Positions 43,789 through 53,343 of a DNA stretch of 64,000 nucleotides are shown here, in pieces (position 1 is the first letter of the stretch; each line of letters opens with the position of its first letter). The DNA comes from Methylopila henanensis (GTDB lineage Bacteria; Pseudomonadota; Alphaproteobacteria; Rhizobiales; Methylopilaceae), in NCBI RefSeq assembly GCF_042681025.1, contig NZ_JBHUER010000002.1:124001-188000 (forward strand), given 5' to 3'. The position numbers were made by a program, and so were the translations under genes. Below the pieces are notes generated by a model that did not search any database, was not told the origin of the DNA, and saw nothing but the letters and a program-made list of their open reading frames with translations.

Positions 43789-45066
43789 CTACTGCGACAC
43801 CTTCTCCGGGGCGTCGAGGCTGTCGGAGCCCTCGACCGTGATCTTCACGCCGAGCTTGGCCACCGCCGCCTCCACGCCGCGCGTCTGCTGCACCAGCGCG
43901 TCGATGACGTCCTGCACCACCTTGTTCCCCTCGGCGTTGCCCTCGGCGATCATCTGGTCGTAGGCCTCCTTGCCGCTGTCGGCGCGGTCCTTCAGCGTCT
44001 GCGCCTTGGCGAGCGTGGCGGCGAAGTCGGCGTCGAGCGTCTTCGCCTGCTCGGGGGCCTTCGCCTCCACATAGGCCTTGGGCGAGGCGCCCTCGACGGT
44101 CGAGCCGTCCAGCCGCACGTAACGGCCGTTCCAGATGTCGACCATGCCGGCGATGTCGTAGTAGTGCGAGTTGTGGGTGTTGTCGGAGAAGCAGTCGTGC
44201 TCCTCCTCCGGATCGTGGAGGATCAGGCCGAGCTTCATCCGCTCGCCGGCGAGCTCGCCATAGGACAGGCTGCCGATGCCGGTGAAGATGACCGCGACGG
44301 CGTCGGGTCCCTTCTTCTTCGCGAGCGCCGTGCGCGCCTTGCCCTTCGGACCCCAGAGCTTCTCCATGTCCGTGAGGTCGGCGACCAGAAGATCGGTCAC
44401 GACCTTGAGATACTGCGCGCGCCGGTCGCAATTGCCGTGGGTGCAGGCGTCGCCCTTGGCGTAGTCGGTCGCGGGTCGCGCGCCGGCGCCCGGCCCCGTT
44501 CCGTTGAGGTCCTGCCCCCACAGCAGGAACTCGATGGCGTGGTAGCCGATGGCGACGTTGGCCTCGACCTCGCCCGCCTCCTGCAGCGACTGAAGCAGCT
44601 TCGGCGTGATCTTCGACGCGTCGACCGTCTTGCGGCCCATCTTGAGTTTCGGGTTCGCGATGACGTTCAGCGCGTAATAGGGGTTCTCGTCGGAGGTCTC
44701 GCCGTATTTCGGATCGACGTAGTCGATCAGGCCCTCGTCCAGCGGCCAGGCGTTGACCTTGCCCTCCAGGTCGTCGACCGCCGGGTTGCCGAAGCGGTAG
44801 GCCTCGGTGCGCTGGTAGGGCGCGCGCGCCGCGATCCACGCCTTACGCGCCTCGGCGAGATTGGCGTCGGTCGGGTCGGCCAGAAAGGCGTCGATCTTGC
44901 CGTCGAGCGCCTTCGCCGCGATCACCGCGTCGCCATACATCGCCAGCGCGATGTCGGAATAGGTCGCCACCACGTCCTTCGCCGAAGGACCAGCGGCCTG
45001 CGCCGCGCCCGCGGCCAACAGGGAAAGGCCCGCGCCCGCAAGCGCGCCGATCCACCTCATCGTCAT
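43789..45066 (-). CDS. Imelysin-family iron-regulated protein 1 (IrpA-like)
   Basis: A 425-residue protein; the ATG at 45066 has GAGGAGG upstream and gives the signal peptide IGALAGAGLSLLAAGAAQA. The imelysin motif is GYHAIEFLLWGQDLNG (GxHxxE). It contains DCFSDNTHNSHYYD, conserved in IrpA-type imelysins. It is the first gene of the cluster, 192 bp before the multicopper oxidase. The promoter lies in the AT-rich region 45150-45240. Iron control is inferred from the family. Confidence 0.92.
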   Translation of the reverse strand: MTMRWIGALAGAGLSLLAAGAAQAAGPSAKDVVATYSDIALAMYGDAVIAAKALDGKIDAFLADPTDANLAEARKAWIAARAPYQRTEAYRFGNPAVDDLEGKVNAWPLDEGLIDYVDPKYGETSDENPYYALNVIANPKLKMGRKTVDASKITPKLLQSLQEAGEVEANVAIGYHAIEFLLWGQDLNGTGPGAGARPATDYAKGDACTHGNCDRRAQYLKVVTDLLVADLTDMEKLWGPKGKARTALAKKKGPDAVAVIFTGIGSLSYGELAGERMKLGLILHDPEEEHDCFSDNTHNSHYYDIAGMVDIWNGRYVRLDGSTVEGASPKAYVEAKAPEQAKTLDADFAATLAKAQTLKDRADSGKEAYDQMIAEGNAEGNKVVQDVIDALVQQTRGVEAAVAKLGVKITVEGSDSLDAPEKVSQ

Positions 45067-45155
45067 GGGCCTGTCCTCCTCAGCCGCCGGGGCGTTCCCG
45101 GAACCGCCCGGAGAGTTCTTCCGGCGCCGGCGAGCGCAACCGAGAGCCGACCTCA

Positions 45156-45217
45156 CGAAAAAGTCAATTAGGTCGTAAAGGCTTTTGATCGCATGACTTT
45201 TTTCGATTGAAGTTCAA
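45156..45217. promoter_or_regulatory. AT-rich promoter region with inverted repeats before the imelysin cluster
   Basis: CGAAAAAGTCA (45156-45166) is mirrored by TGACTTTTTTCG (45194-45205) with one extra T. The 11-bp palindrome TTGAAGTTCAA follows at 45207-45217. In this very GC-rich genome such an AT-rich stretch stands out. It is a candidate site for an iron regulator; no exact Fur or Irr box was recognised. Confidence 0.5.
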
Positions 45218-45261
45218 CTTGGAATAAATCCAGTCTCGTCGAACGACGGTGGTCGGACTCG

Positions 45262-45879
45262 TCAGCGGGATGCATCCCCCGCCCGCTCGACCACCGCTGC
45301 GAACACCGCCTGCAATTCCTTGCGCGCGTCGGATGGATCGAGTTCGCCTGCGGCGGCGGCGTAGGACAGCGCGTCGGCGGCGCCGATCGCCCCCAGCAGA
45401 CTCACCGTGGACGGCGCGCGAGCTGCGAACGGCGCCAGCGCCTCGCGGCACTGGTCGAGAAACGCGTTGCGGCACGCGCGCTTCACGGCCTCGAGCTCCG
45501 CGGAGCCTTCGAGCGCCGCGGCCACGCCCGCCAGTTCGCGCCCCTGGGCGAGCGCGCAATCCACATAGGCGTCGGCGATCACGCCGGCCTTGTCGGCCAG
45601 CGTCGGGCCGCTCGCGGCGAGCGCCGCATCCATCGCCGCCGTCTGCCGCCGGTCGAAGTCCTCGTAGAGCGCGGCCAGCAGGCCGTTCCGCGTGCCGAAG
45701 TGATCGTAGACCACCGGCTTCGCCACGCCGGCCTGCTCGGCGAGGCGCCCGAGGGTCAGCGCGTCGGCGCCCTCGTCGCGGGCGAGCCGCCAGGCGGTCT
45801 CGATGAGCTGGACCCGCCGCTGATCCCGGGTCAGCCGGCGGCGGGGGGCGAGCGAAGACGGCAGGGACGCGGTTGACAT
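45262..45879 (-). CDS. TetR-family transcriptional repressor
   Basis: A 205-residue regulator (ATG at 45879; GTG at 45882 is an alternative). The N-terminal HTH is TLGRLAEQAGVAKPVVYDHFGTR at about 41-63, followed by the ligand domain with no close marker. It is divergent from a quinone reductase gene, with an inverted repeat in the shared 79-bp gap, a normal arrangement for a local repressor. Confidence 0.9.
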   Translation of the reverse strand: MSTASLPSSLAPRRRLTRDQRRVQLIETAWRLARDEGADALTLGRLAEQAGVAKPVVYDHFGTRNGLLAALYEDFDRRQTAAMDAALAASGPTLADKAGVIADAYVDCALAQGRELAGVAAALEGSAELEAVKRACRNAFLDQCREALAPFAARAPSTVSLLGAIGAADALSYAAAAGELDPSDARKELQAVFAAVVERAGDASR

Positions 45880-45882
45880 CAC

Positions 45883-45914
45883 TATATACCAAAAGTAACT
45901 ACTAAAAGTATATA
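45883..45914. promoter_or_regulatory. Operator-like inverted and direct repeats between tetR and the quinone reductase
   Basis: TATATAC (45883-45889) and GTATATA (45908-45914) form a 7-bp inverted repeat; two ACYAAAAGTA copies form a direct repeat inside it. The region is strongly AT-rich against its surroundings and sits in the divergent promoter, so it is probably where the TetR protein binds. Confidence 0.65.
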
Positions 45915-45958
45915 ACGACCGTCCCGCCGGTCAAAGCTGAAAACGCAGGAGCCTTCCC

Positions 45959-46570
45959 ATGCGCTCGCTCATCGTCTTCTCGCATCCCGATCCCGCGTCG
46001 CTCACGCACGCCGTCGCCGCCCAGATCGCCGAGGGAATTTCGGCGGCGGACCCATCCCACGCCGTGGAGATGGCGGACCTCGCCGCCGAGGGCTTCGATC
46101 CGCGCTTCTCCGCGGCCGACCTCGCCTTGTTCCGCCGGCAGGCCGGCCCGCCCGAGGACGTCCTCGCCGAACAGGCGCGGGTCGACCGCGTGGACGTGCT
46201 CGTGCTGGTCTATCCCGTCTACTGGTGGTCGATGCCGGCCCAGCTCAAGGGCTGGATCGACCGGGTGTTCACCAACGGCTGGGCCTATGACGAGACCCCG
46301 GACGGCTCGCTGATCAAGATGCTGGGCCGGCTTCGGGCGCATCTCGTCGGCATCGGCGCCGCCGACGAGGGCCTCTACCAGCGGCGCGGCTACGCCGACG
46401 CGATCAGGACGCAGATCGACAAGGGCATTTTTGATTACGCCGGAGCGACGGTCGCCTCGTCCGACCTGCTGCTGCCCTCGGGCGAGCCCTTCCCGGCCTC
46501 GGCGCTCGCGCGCGCCCGTGCGATCGGCCGCGCCATCGCGGAGGCTCCGGCCGCCGGCAAGGCGGCCTGA
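45959..46570 (+). CDS. NAD(P)H:quinone reductase-like flavoprotein
   Basis: A 203-residue flavodoxin-fold protein. The N-terminal SLIVFSHPDPASLTHAV phosphate loop and VYPVYWWSMPAQLKGWIDRVF are the NQO1/KefF-family signature, with NGWAYDE following. It uses NAD(P)H and FMN or FAD to reduce quinones by two electrons. It is divergent from the TetR gene, which probably represses it until a quinone or electrophile appears. Confidence 0.93.
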   Translation: MRSLIVFSHPDPASLTHAVAAQIAEGISAADPSHAVEMADLAAEGFDPRFSAADLALFRRQAGPPEDVLAEQARVDRVDVLVLVYPVYWWSMPAQLKGWIDRVFTNGWAYDETPDGSLIKMLGRLRAHLVGIGAADEGLYQRRGYADAIRTQIDKGIFDYAGATVASSDLLLPSGEPFPASALARARAIGRAIAEAPAAGKAA

Positions 46571-46580
46571 GCCCGCGCCT

Positions 46581-47753
<1,173 letters not shown>

Positions 47754-47846
47754 GGCTTGGCTCCCTCTATCCTTCGTTCGCTGCGCTATGGACCTTGGCG
47801 CGCCGCGCGGTCAAATGGCTTGAAGCGTCCCGAAGGATTGAACGCG

Positions 47847-48449
47847 ATGTCCGCCCCCTCGCCGCCCCGCATCGCCGGGCTCGTCCTGATGGGCGGCCGG
47901 GGCTCCCGCATGGGCGGCGCCGACAAGGCGCTGCTCGATCTTGGCGGACGGCCGATCCTCGCGCACGCCCTGGAGCGCTTCCGTCCGCAGGTGGGGACGC
48001 TCGCCCTGTCCGCCAATGGCGACCTGTCCCGGCTCGCCGCGTTCGGGCTGCCCGCGCTGCCCGATCCGCCCGACGGGCCGGGAGGACCGCTTTCCGGCGT
48101 GCTCGCAGGCCTCGCCTTCGCGGAGGCCCACGGAGCGCTGTGGCTCGCGACCATCCCCGGCGACGCGGCGCATCCGCCGCCGGACCTCGTCGCGCGTCTG
48201 CTCGCGGCGGCCGGCGAAGGACCCGCCGCCGCCTCGACCGCGCGCGGCGTCGAGCCGTTGCACGCGCTCTGGCCCGTGGCGGCGACGGCGCGGCTGCGGG
48301 CGCTCGTGGGCGAAGGCGTCGTTTCGCCGAAGCGCGCGCTGGAGCGGCTCGGCGCGGCGCTCGTTCCTTACGACGACGATCAGGGGTTTCGCGACGTCGA
48401 CACGCCGGCCGACCTCGACGCCGCGCGGCGCTCGCTCGCGGGCTCGTGA
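47847..48449 (+). CDS. mobA: Molybdenum cofactor guanylyltransferase
   Basis: A 200-residue nucleotidyltransferase. The signature LMGGRGSRMGGADKALLDLGG (shown in part as GGRGSRMGGADKAL) binds GTP, and GPLSGVLAGL is also conserved. The ATG at 47847 follows AAGGA. It adds GMP to molybdopterin to make the guanine dinucleotide form. One oddity: TIPGDAAHPP replaces the usual TxPCDxPF motif. It is divergent from the Mrp gene. Confidence 0.9.
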   Translation: MSAPSPPRIAGLVLMGGRGSRMGGADKALLDLGGRPILAHALERFRPQVGTLALSANGDLSRLAAFGLPALPDPPDGPGGPLSGVLAGLAFAEAHGALWLATIPGDAAHPPPDLVARLLAAAGEGPAAASTARGVEPLHALWPVAATARLRALVGEGVVSPKRALERLGAALVPYDDDQGFRDVDTPADLDAARRSLAGS

Positions 48450-48550
48450 GACGCGTTGCACGCTCCCGCGAAGGATGGAATGGTCGGTCCGAAGCGCCGG
48501 AGGGCGCATGGGCCGCAGGCGGGACGCGGCCCGGCACGGAGACCGCCGAC

Positions 48551-49351
48551 ATGACTCGGCTGACCACGATCTCACGGCGCGCCGCCTTGGTCGCGCTGGT
48601 CGCGTTCGGCGCGGCCTGGACCGCCGGCGCGGCGCAGGCCAGGGAATGGCGCAAGATCCGGATCGGCACCGAGGGGTCCTATCCGCCGTTCAACTACATG
48701 GACGCCGACCGGCAGCTTCGCGGCTTCGACATCGACATCGCCAAGGCGCTCTGCGCCAAGATCGGCGCGGAGTGCACCTTCGGCGCGCAGGACTGGGAGG
48801 GACTGATCCCCGCCCTGCTCGCCAACAAGTACGACGCGGTCGTCGCGTCCATGTCGATCACCGAGGAGCGCAAGCGGGTCATCGCCTTCTCGAAGCGCTA
48901 CTACCAGACGCCGGCCATGTTCGTGGCGGCGAAGGAGAACGGCTCCTGGGGCTCGACCCCGGAAGCGCTCGCCGGCAAGACGATCGGCGCGCAGACCGGC
49001 ACGGCCAGCGCGACCTATCTCGAGGACGTCTACGGCGCCGGCGCGACCGTGAAGCTCTACGCCACCCAGGACGAGGCCAATCTCGACCTCGCCTCCGGCC
49101 GGCTCGACGCGGTGCTCGCCGACAAGGCGGTGCTGCTGCCGTGGCTTGAAAAGGCCGAGGAAGGCAAATGCTGCCAGGTCATCGGGCAGGACGTGCGTGA
49201 CCCCGCCTTCTTCGGCGAGGGCGTCGGCGTCGGCCTCCGCAAGGAGGACGCCGACCTGAAGGCGCTGTTCGACAAGGCGATCGACGACATCCGCGCCGAC
49301 GGCACCTACGACCGGATCAACGCCCGCTACTTCCCGTTCAGCCTCTACTGA
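48551..49351 (+). CDS. Amino-acid ABC transporter substrate-binding protein
   Basis: A 266-residue periplasmic protein. A signal peptide (RRAALVALVAFGAAWTAGAAQA) is followed by IRIGTEGSYPPFNYMD and GFDIDIAKALCAKI, the HisJ/ArtI/OccT-type signature. AVVASMSITEERKRVIAFS and GAQTGTASATYLED complete the family motifs. The ligand is probably a basic amino acid or opine-like compound. Two permease genes follow, but there is no ATPase gene. Confidence 0.93.
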   Translation: MTRLTTISRRAALVALVAFGAAWTAGAAQAREWRKIRIGTEGSYPPFNYMDADRQLRGFDIDIAKALCAKIGAECTFGAQDWEGLIPALLANKYDAVVASMSITEERKRVIAFSKRYYQTPAMFVAAKENGSWGSTPEALAGKTIGAQTGTASATYLEDVYGAGATVKLYATQDEANLDLASGRLDAVLADKAVLLPWLEKAEEGKCCQVIGQDVRDPAFFGEGVGVGLRKEDADLKALFDKAIDDIRADGTYDRINARYFPFSLY

Positions 49352-49367
49352 GAGCCGGCGTCCGCAC

Positions 49368-50087
49368 GTGGAGAACCTGCCGGCGCTGCTGTCCTTCGGA
49401 GCCGCGGGCTGGGGCGACGAACTGCTGGCCGGCGTCGGCGTCACGCTCGCTCTCGCGCTCGCCACCCTGCCGCTCGGGCTTGCCCTCGGGCTCTTCGTGA
49501 CCCTCGCCAAAGCGTCCCCGCGACGCCCGCTCCGGGCGTTCGGCGAGGCCTACACCACCGTGTTCCGCGGGCTGCCTGAGCTGCTGACCATCGTCGTGGT
49601 CTATTACGGCGGCCAGATCCTGCTCAACGCCGCGCTCGCCCGGATCGCCCCGGGAACAAGCGTCCAGATCGGCGGCTTCGCGGCCGGCGTCGCGGCGCTG
49701 GCGCTGGTGTTCGGCGCCTTCGCGAGCGAGGCGATGCTCGGCGCGCTGCGTAGCCTGCCGCGCGGCCAGATGGAGGCCGCGGCGGCGCTCGGATTGCCGT
49801 CGTCGACCGCGTTCCGCCTCGTCGCGCTCCCGCAGCTCTGGCGGCTGGCGTTGCCGGGCCTGTCGAACTGCTGGCTCGTGCTGCTCAAGGACACCTCGCT
49901 GGTGTCGGTGATCGCGCTCACCGACCTGATGCGCCAGACGACCGTCGCGGCCGGCGCGACGAAACAGCCCTTCATCTTCTACCTCGTCGCCTGCCTCGCC
50001 TATCTAACGCTGTCGCTGCTCTCGGGCCGCGTCTCGGACTGGCTCCAGCGCCGCGCCGATCACGGCTTCGCCACGGCGGGACGCTGA
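49368..50087 (+). CDS. Amino-acid ABC transporter permease (HisQ/OccQ-type)
   Basis: A 239-residue permease with a GTG start at 49368. About five membrane helices. TTVFRGLPELLTIVVVYYGG is the typical start of the permease domain and GQMEAAAALGLPSSTAFRLVALPQ the EAA loop contacting the ATPase. It lies 16 bp after the binding-protein gene. Confidence 0.92.
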   Translation: MENLPALLSFGAAGWGDELLAGVGVTLALALATLPLGLALGLFVTLAKASPRRPLRAFGEAYTTVFRGLPELLTIVVVYYGGQILLNAALARIAPGTSVQIGGFAAGVAALALVFGAFASEAMLGALRSLPRGQMEAAAALGLPSSTAFRLVALPQLWRLALPGLSNCWLVLLKDTSLVSVIALTDLMRQTTVAAGATKQPFIFYLVACLAYLTLSLLSGRVSDWLQRRADHGFATAGR

Positions 50088-50089
50088 CG

Positions 50090-50824
50090 ATGGAGGCGCT
50101 CGGACAGGCGTTCCTCGCGGTCTGGGGCGCGCTCGGGTTCGACGTCGACCTGATGGCGCGCTACGGTCCCCGGCTGCTGTCCGGCCTCGGCGTGACGCTC
50201 GAGATCGTCGCGCTCGCCGCGCCGCTCGGCTTCGCGCTCGCCATCCCGCTCGCGGTCGCACGGCTCGAGGGCGGCCCGATCGCGCGCAACCTCGCGCTCG
50301 GCTTCTCGACCTTCTTCCGCGGCACGCCGCTGCTGGCCCAGACCTTCCTCGTCTATTACGGCGCGGGCCAGTTCCGCTCGGCCTTCGAGGCCATTGGCCT
50401 GTGGGGGCTGGTGCGCGACGCGTTCTGGTGCGTGATCCTGACCTTCACGCTCAACACCGCCGCCTATCAGTCCGAGATCATCCGGGGCGGCATGGCGGCC
50501 CTGCCCTCGGGCCAGCGCGAGGCGGCGTCCGCCCTCGGTCTCCGCCGGTTCGCGCTCTACGTCCGCGTGCTGCTGCCGCAGGCCCTGATCGGCGGCCTGC
50601 GCCCGCTCGGCAACGAGCTGGTGCTGCTGGTGAAGGCGAGCTCGATCGCGAGCGCCGTGACGGTGTTCGACCTGCTCGGCGCGACCCGCTACGTCTACGG
50701 TCGCACGCTCGACTTCTCGGTCTATCTCTGGGCCGCGCTGCTCTATCTCGCGCTGGTCGAGATCGTCCGGCGCGCCGTCAACGCCATCGAGCGCCGCGCC
50801 GGCCGCCGGTTCGCCGCCTCCTAG
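50090..50824 (+). CDS. Amino-acid ABC transporter permease (HisM/OccM-type)
   Basis: A 244-residue permease, partner of the preceding one (2-bp gap). STFFRGTPLLAQTFLVYYG and the EAA loop GQREAASALGLRRFALYVRVLLPQ (shown in part) are typical. About five helices. Its stop overlaps the stop of cobT on the other strand in a shared CTAG. The next gene is not an ATPase, so this transporter must borrow one from elsewhere. Confidence 0.92.
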   Translation: MEALGQAFLAVWGALGFDVDLMARYGPRLLSGLGVTLEIVALAAPLGFALAIPLAVARLEGGPIARNLALGFSTFFRGTPLLAQTFLVYYGAGQFRSAFEAIGLWGLVRDAFWCVILTFTLNTAAYQSEIIRGGMAALPSGQREAASALGLRRFALYVRVLLPQALIGGLRPLGNELVLLVKASSIASAVTVFDLLGATRYVYGRTLDFSVYLWAALLYLALVEIVRRAVNAIERRAGRRFAAS

Positions 50825-51870
50825 CCTCGGTCGGCGACGGCGGCCTCCGCGAAGGTCGCCATGCCCGTGTGGCAGGCGACCGCCGCCTTGATCATGGCGG
50901 CCGCCAAGGCTCCGCCGGAGCCCTCGCCCAGCCTCATGCCGAGATCGAGCAGCGGCTTCAGCTCGAGGCGCTGCAGCAGGCGTCGGTGCGCTGTCTCGGC
51001 GGACAGGTGCCCTGCGACGCAGTGGTCGAGCGCGCTGGAATCGAGCGCGTGCAGGACGCCCGCGGCCGCGGTCGCCACATAGCCGTCGATCACGACCGGC
51101 ACGCGTTCGAGACGCGCCGCGAGGATCGCGCCCGCCATCGCGGCAAGCTCGCGCCCGCCGACGCGGCGCAAGGCCTCCAGCGGATCGGCGAGATGGCCCT
51201 CGTGGCGCTTGAGCGCCGCGCGCACCGCCTCCGCCTTGCGCGACAGCCCCTCGTCGTCGACGCCTGTGCCGCGGCCGACCCAGTCCTCCGGCGCGCCGCC
51301 GTAGAGCGCGCAGGACAGCGCCGCCGCCACGGTGGTGTTGCCGATCCCCATTTCGCCGACGATCAGCAGGTCGATCCCGCCGGCGATCGCCTCCATGCCG
51401 TAGGCCATGGTCGCCGCGCATTCGGATTCGCTCATGGCGGCGTCGGTCGTGATGTCGGGCGTCGGCCTGTCGACGGCGAGGTCGAACACCTTCAGGCCGA
51501 CGTCGAAGGCGGCGCAGATCTGGTTGATCGCGGCATGCCCGTTGGCGAAGGCGTCGAGCATCTGCCGCGTGACCGACGCCGGATAGGCCGAGACGCCGCG
51601 CCCGGCGACGCCATGGGCGCCGGCGAAGATCGCGACCAGCGGCCGGGAGACGGCCGGCGGCGCCTTGCCCTGCCACGCGGCGAGCCACTCCGAGATCTCC
51701 TCGAGCCGGCCGAGCGCGCCCGTGGGCTTCACGAGCTGCGCCTCCCGCGCCCGGGTCGCGGAGACGGCCTCCGCCGACGGGCCGGGCAAGCGCCCCATCA
51801 GAGCGCGGATGTCGTCGAACGGCAGCCCTGTCGGCGTGGACGGGACGGCGACCTCGGTCGGGCGCGCCAT
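50821..51870 (-). CDS. cobT: Nicotinate-nucleotide-dimethylbenzimidazole phosphoribosyltransferase
   Basis: A 349-residue enzyme activating the lower base of cobalamin (alpha-ribazole phosphate). Start ATG at 51870 (MARPTEVAV) with GAGG upstream; a second in-frame ATG lies 12 bases earlier. Motifs are KPTGALGRLEEISEWLA, FAGAHGVAGRGVSAYP, GEMGIGNTTVAAAL and LGMRLGEGSGGALA with the catalytic Glu. CobS is divergent, 127 bp away, so both B12 late steps share a control region. Confidence 0.95.
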   Translation of the reverse strand: MARPTEVAVPSTPTGLPFDDIRALMGRLPGPSAEAVSATRAREAQLVKPTGALGRLEEISEWLAAWQGKAPPAVSRPLVAIFAGAHGVAGRGVSAYPASVTRQMLDAFANGHAAINQICAAFDVGLKVFDLAVDRPTPDITTDAAMSESECAATMAYGMEAIAGGIDLLIVGEMGIGNTTVAAALSCALYGGAPEDWVGRGTGVDDEGLSRKAEAVRAALKRHEGHLADPLEALRRVGGRELAAMAGAILAARLERVPVVIDGYVATAAAGVLHALDSSALDHCVAGHLSAETAHRRLLQRLELKPLLDLGMRLGEGSGGALAAAMIKAAVACHTGMATFAEAAVADRG

Positions 51871-51997
51871 GGAAGACCTCATGCGTCGGACAGGTTCGTT
51901 GCTGCGTCGCACATAACCGATCGGGCCGACGCCGCCAAGCAAACCCGAGGCGCCCGTGCTACGCGTCTCATGCCGACGATCCGCGCGCCTGAGCCTC

Positions 51998-52783
51998 ATG
52001 AACCACCCCTCCTTGCGAACCTGCCTCGACGCCGTAGCCGACGCCCTGCGGTTCTTCACGCGCCTGTCGCCGCCCGAACGGTTCGGCGCGCGCGACGGAG
52101 CGCGTCTGTTCGACGGGGTGGCGGCGGCGGCCCCGCTCGCGGGCGCGGCCGTCGGCGCAGCGGCCGGCACCGCCCTCGCCGCCGGCCTTTGGCTCGGACT
52201 CGGACCGCTTCCCGCCGCCGCCTTCGCGGTGACGGCCGCGGTCGCTTTGACCGGCGCTCTGCACGAGGACGCGCTCGCCGACGTCGCCGACGGTTTCGGC
52301 GGCGGCCGGACCCGCGAGGCGAAGCTCGCGATCATGCGCGACAGCGCCGTGGGATCGTACGGCGCCTCGGCGCTCGTGCTCGCGCTGATCGCGCGCGTCG
52401 CGCTCGTGGCCCAACTCGGCGAACGCCTCGGCGTCGAGGCGGCCTGCGCGCTCGCCGCCGCGGCGATCGTCGCCCGGCCCGCTGCCTTCGCGCCGGCCGC
52501 GCTGCTGTCCCCGGCGCGCGCCGACGGCGCGGGCCACGCCGCCCGGCCAGGCGTCCGGGCCGTTCTAACCGGCGCCTTTCTTGGCCTGGCGCTCGCGATG
52601 CTGGCCGCGGGACCCGGCCCCGGCCTCGCGGCGGCGGTCGCCGCCATGGTGGCGGCGCTCGGCGTGACGGCCCTCGCCCGCCGTGAGATCGGCGGCGTCA
52701 CCGGCGACGTCTGCGGGGCCGCGGCGCATGTGGCGGAGATCGCGGCGCTCGCCGCGCTCGTCGCAGCCCAAGGGATGACGTGA
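51998..52783 (+). CDS. cobS: Adenosylcobinamide-GDP ribazoletransferase
   Basis: A 261-residue inner-membrane enzyme for the last step of cobalamin synthesis. The ATG at 51998 (MNHPSLRTCLD) was chosen over an upstream start at 51956. RFFTRLSPPERF and the motif HEDALADVADGFGGG (usually HLDGLADTADGLGGG) with MRDSAVGSYG are family hallmarks. Several hydrophobic, Ala-rich helices follow. CobT is divergent. Confidence 0.93.
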   Translation: MNHPSLRTCLDAVADALRFFTRLSPPERFGARDGARLFDGVAAAAPLAGAAVGAAAGTALAAGLWLGLGPLPAAAFAVTAAVALTGALHEDALADVADGFGGGRTREAKLAIMRDSAVGSYGASALVLALIARVALVAQLGERLGVEAACALAAAAIVARPAAFAPAALLSPARADGAGHAARPGVRAVLTGAFLGLALAMLAAGPGPGLAAAVAAMVAALGVTALARREIGGVTGDVCGAAAHVAEIAALAALVAAQGMT

Positions 52784-52825
52784 TCGTCTCTTGATCGCCC
52801 CGCCCGGTTGGGCGAAGCATCCGGG

Positions 52826-53038
52826 ATGCTCAATCGCCGCCCGATCAAAAGTCCCTGTGTGTCTGTCTGCGTGATGGATCCGGCCACCGGCTGGTGCGAA
52901 GGCTGCTTCCGGACGCTCGCCGAGATCGGCGCATGGGCGCGGATGTCGGACGACCAGCGCGACGCCGCGATGCGCCTGCTGCCGGCGCGTCGGAAGGCCT
53001 TCCGGGAAGGCGCAGCGCCGAGGACCTCCGCCCCGTGA
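52826..53038 (+). CDS. DUF1289 protein
   Basis: A 70-residue cysteine-rich protein starting at the ATG at 52826 (MLNRRPIKSPCVSVCV). The motif SPCVSVCVMDPATGWCEGC has four cysteines in the CxxxC-x7-CxxC-like DUF1289 pattern, and RTLAEIGAWARMSDDQR is also typical. Probably a metal-binding small protein. The stop overlaps the GTG start of the next gene (GTGA). Confidence 0.9.
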   Translation: MLNRRPIKSPCVSVCVMDPATGWCEGCFRTLAEIGAWARMSDDQRDAAMRLLPARRKAFREGAAPRTSAP

Positions 53039-53331
53039 ACAAGCGCAGCATTCCCGAGATGCTGATCGCCGCCATCCTGGCGTCGATCGTGGTGTTCGTG
53101 GTGGCGGATCTCGCAGGCGGCATCGGCGATTTCCCGAACGAGCGCTGGGCCGCAGCGATCGCGGCGATCTGCCTTGCGGTCTGGATCGGCCCGGGGGCGT
53201 TCGCGCGTTACGCCGGCCGTGGCGGCGACGCGCTGCGCCACATCGCGATCTGGCTTGCGCTCGCGGTCGGGCTCGCGCTGCTGTTCGTCTACGGGCAGGA
53301 CACTCTGGCGTCGCTCGGCGTCAACGTCTGA
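53035..53331 (+). CDS. Small membrane protein resembling the N-terminal part of a retropepsin-like protease, without the protease domain
   Basis: A 98-residue protein starting at the GTG at 53035, overlapping the DUF1289 stop. Three hydrophobic stretches (IPEMLIAAILASIVVFVVA; WAAAIAAICLAVWIG; IAIWLALAVGLALLFVYGQD) match the membrane leader of the TIGR02281 clan AA aspartic proteases that usually follow DUF1289 in Hyphomicrobiales. Here the reading frame ends right after the leader, and no protease domain is found in any frame before the convergent permease gene. It may be a stub that has kept its membrane part. Function unknown. Confidence 0.7.
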   Translation: MNKRSIPEMLIAAILASIVVFVVADLAGGIGDFPNERWAAAIAAICLAVWIGPGAFARYAGRGGDALRHIAIWLALAVGLALLFVYGQDTLASLGVNV

Positions 53332-53343
53332 AGTGGTAGGCGG

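Noticed and set aside
51871..51997. Possible cobalamin riboswitch between cobT and cobS
   Set aside because: The gap is only 127 bp and I could not find the conserved B12-box; it is more likely two simple promoters.
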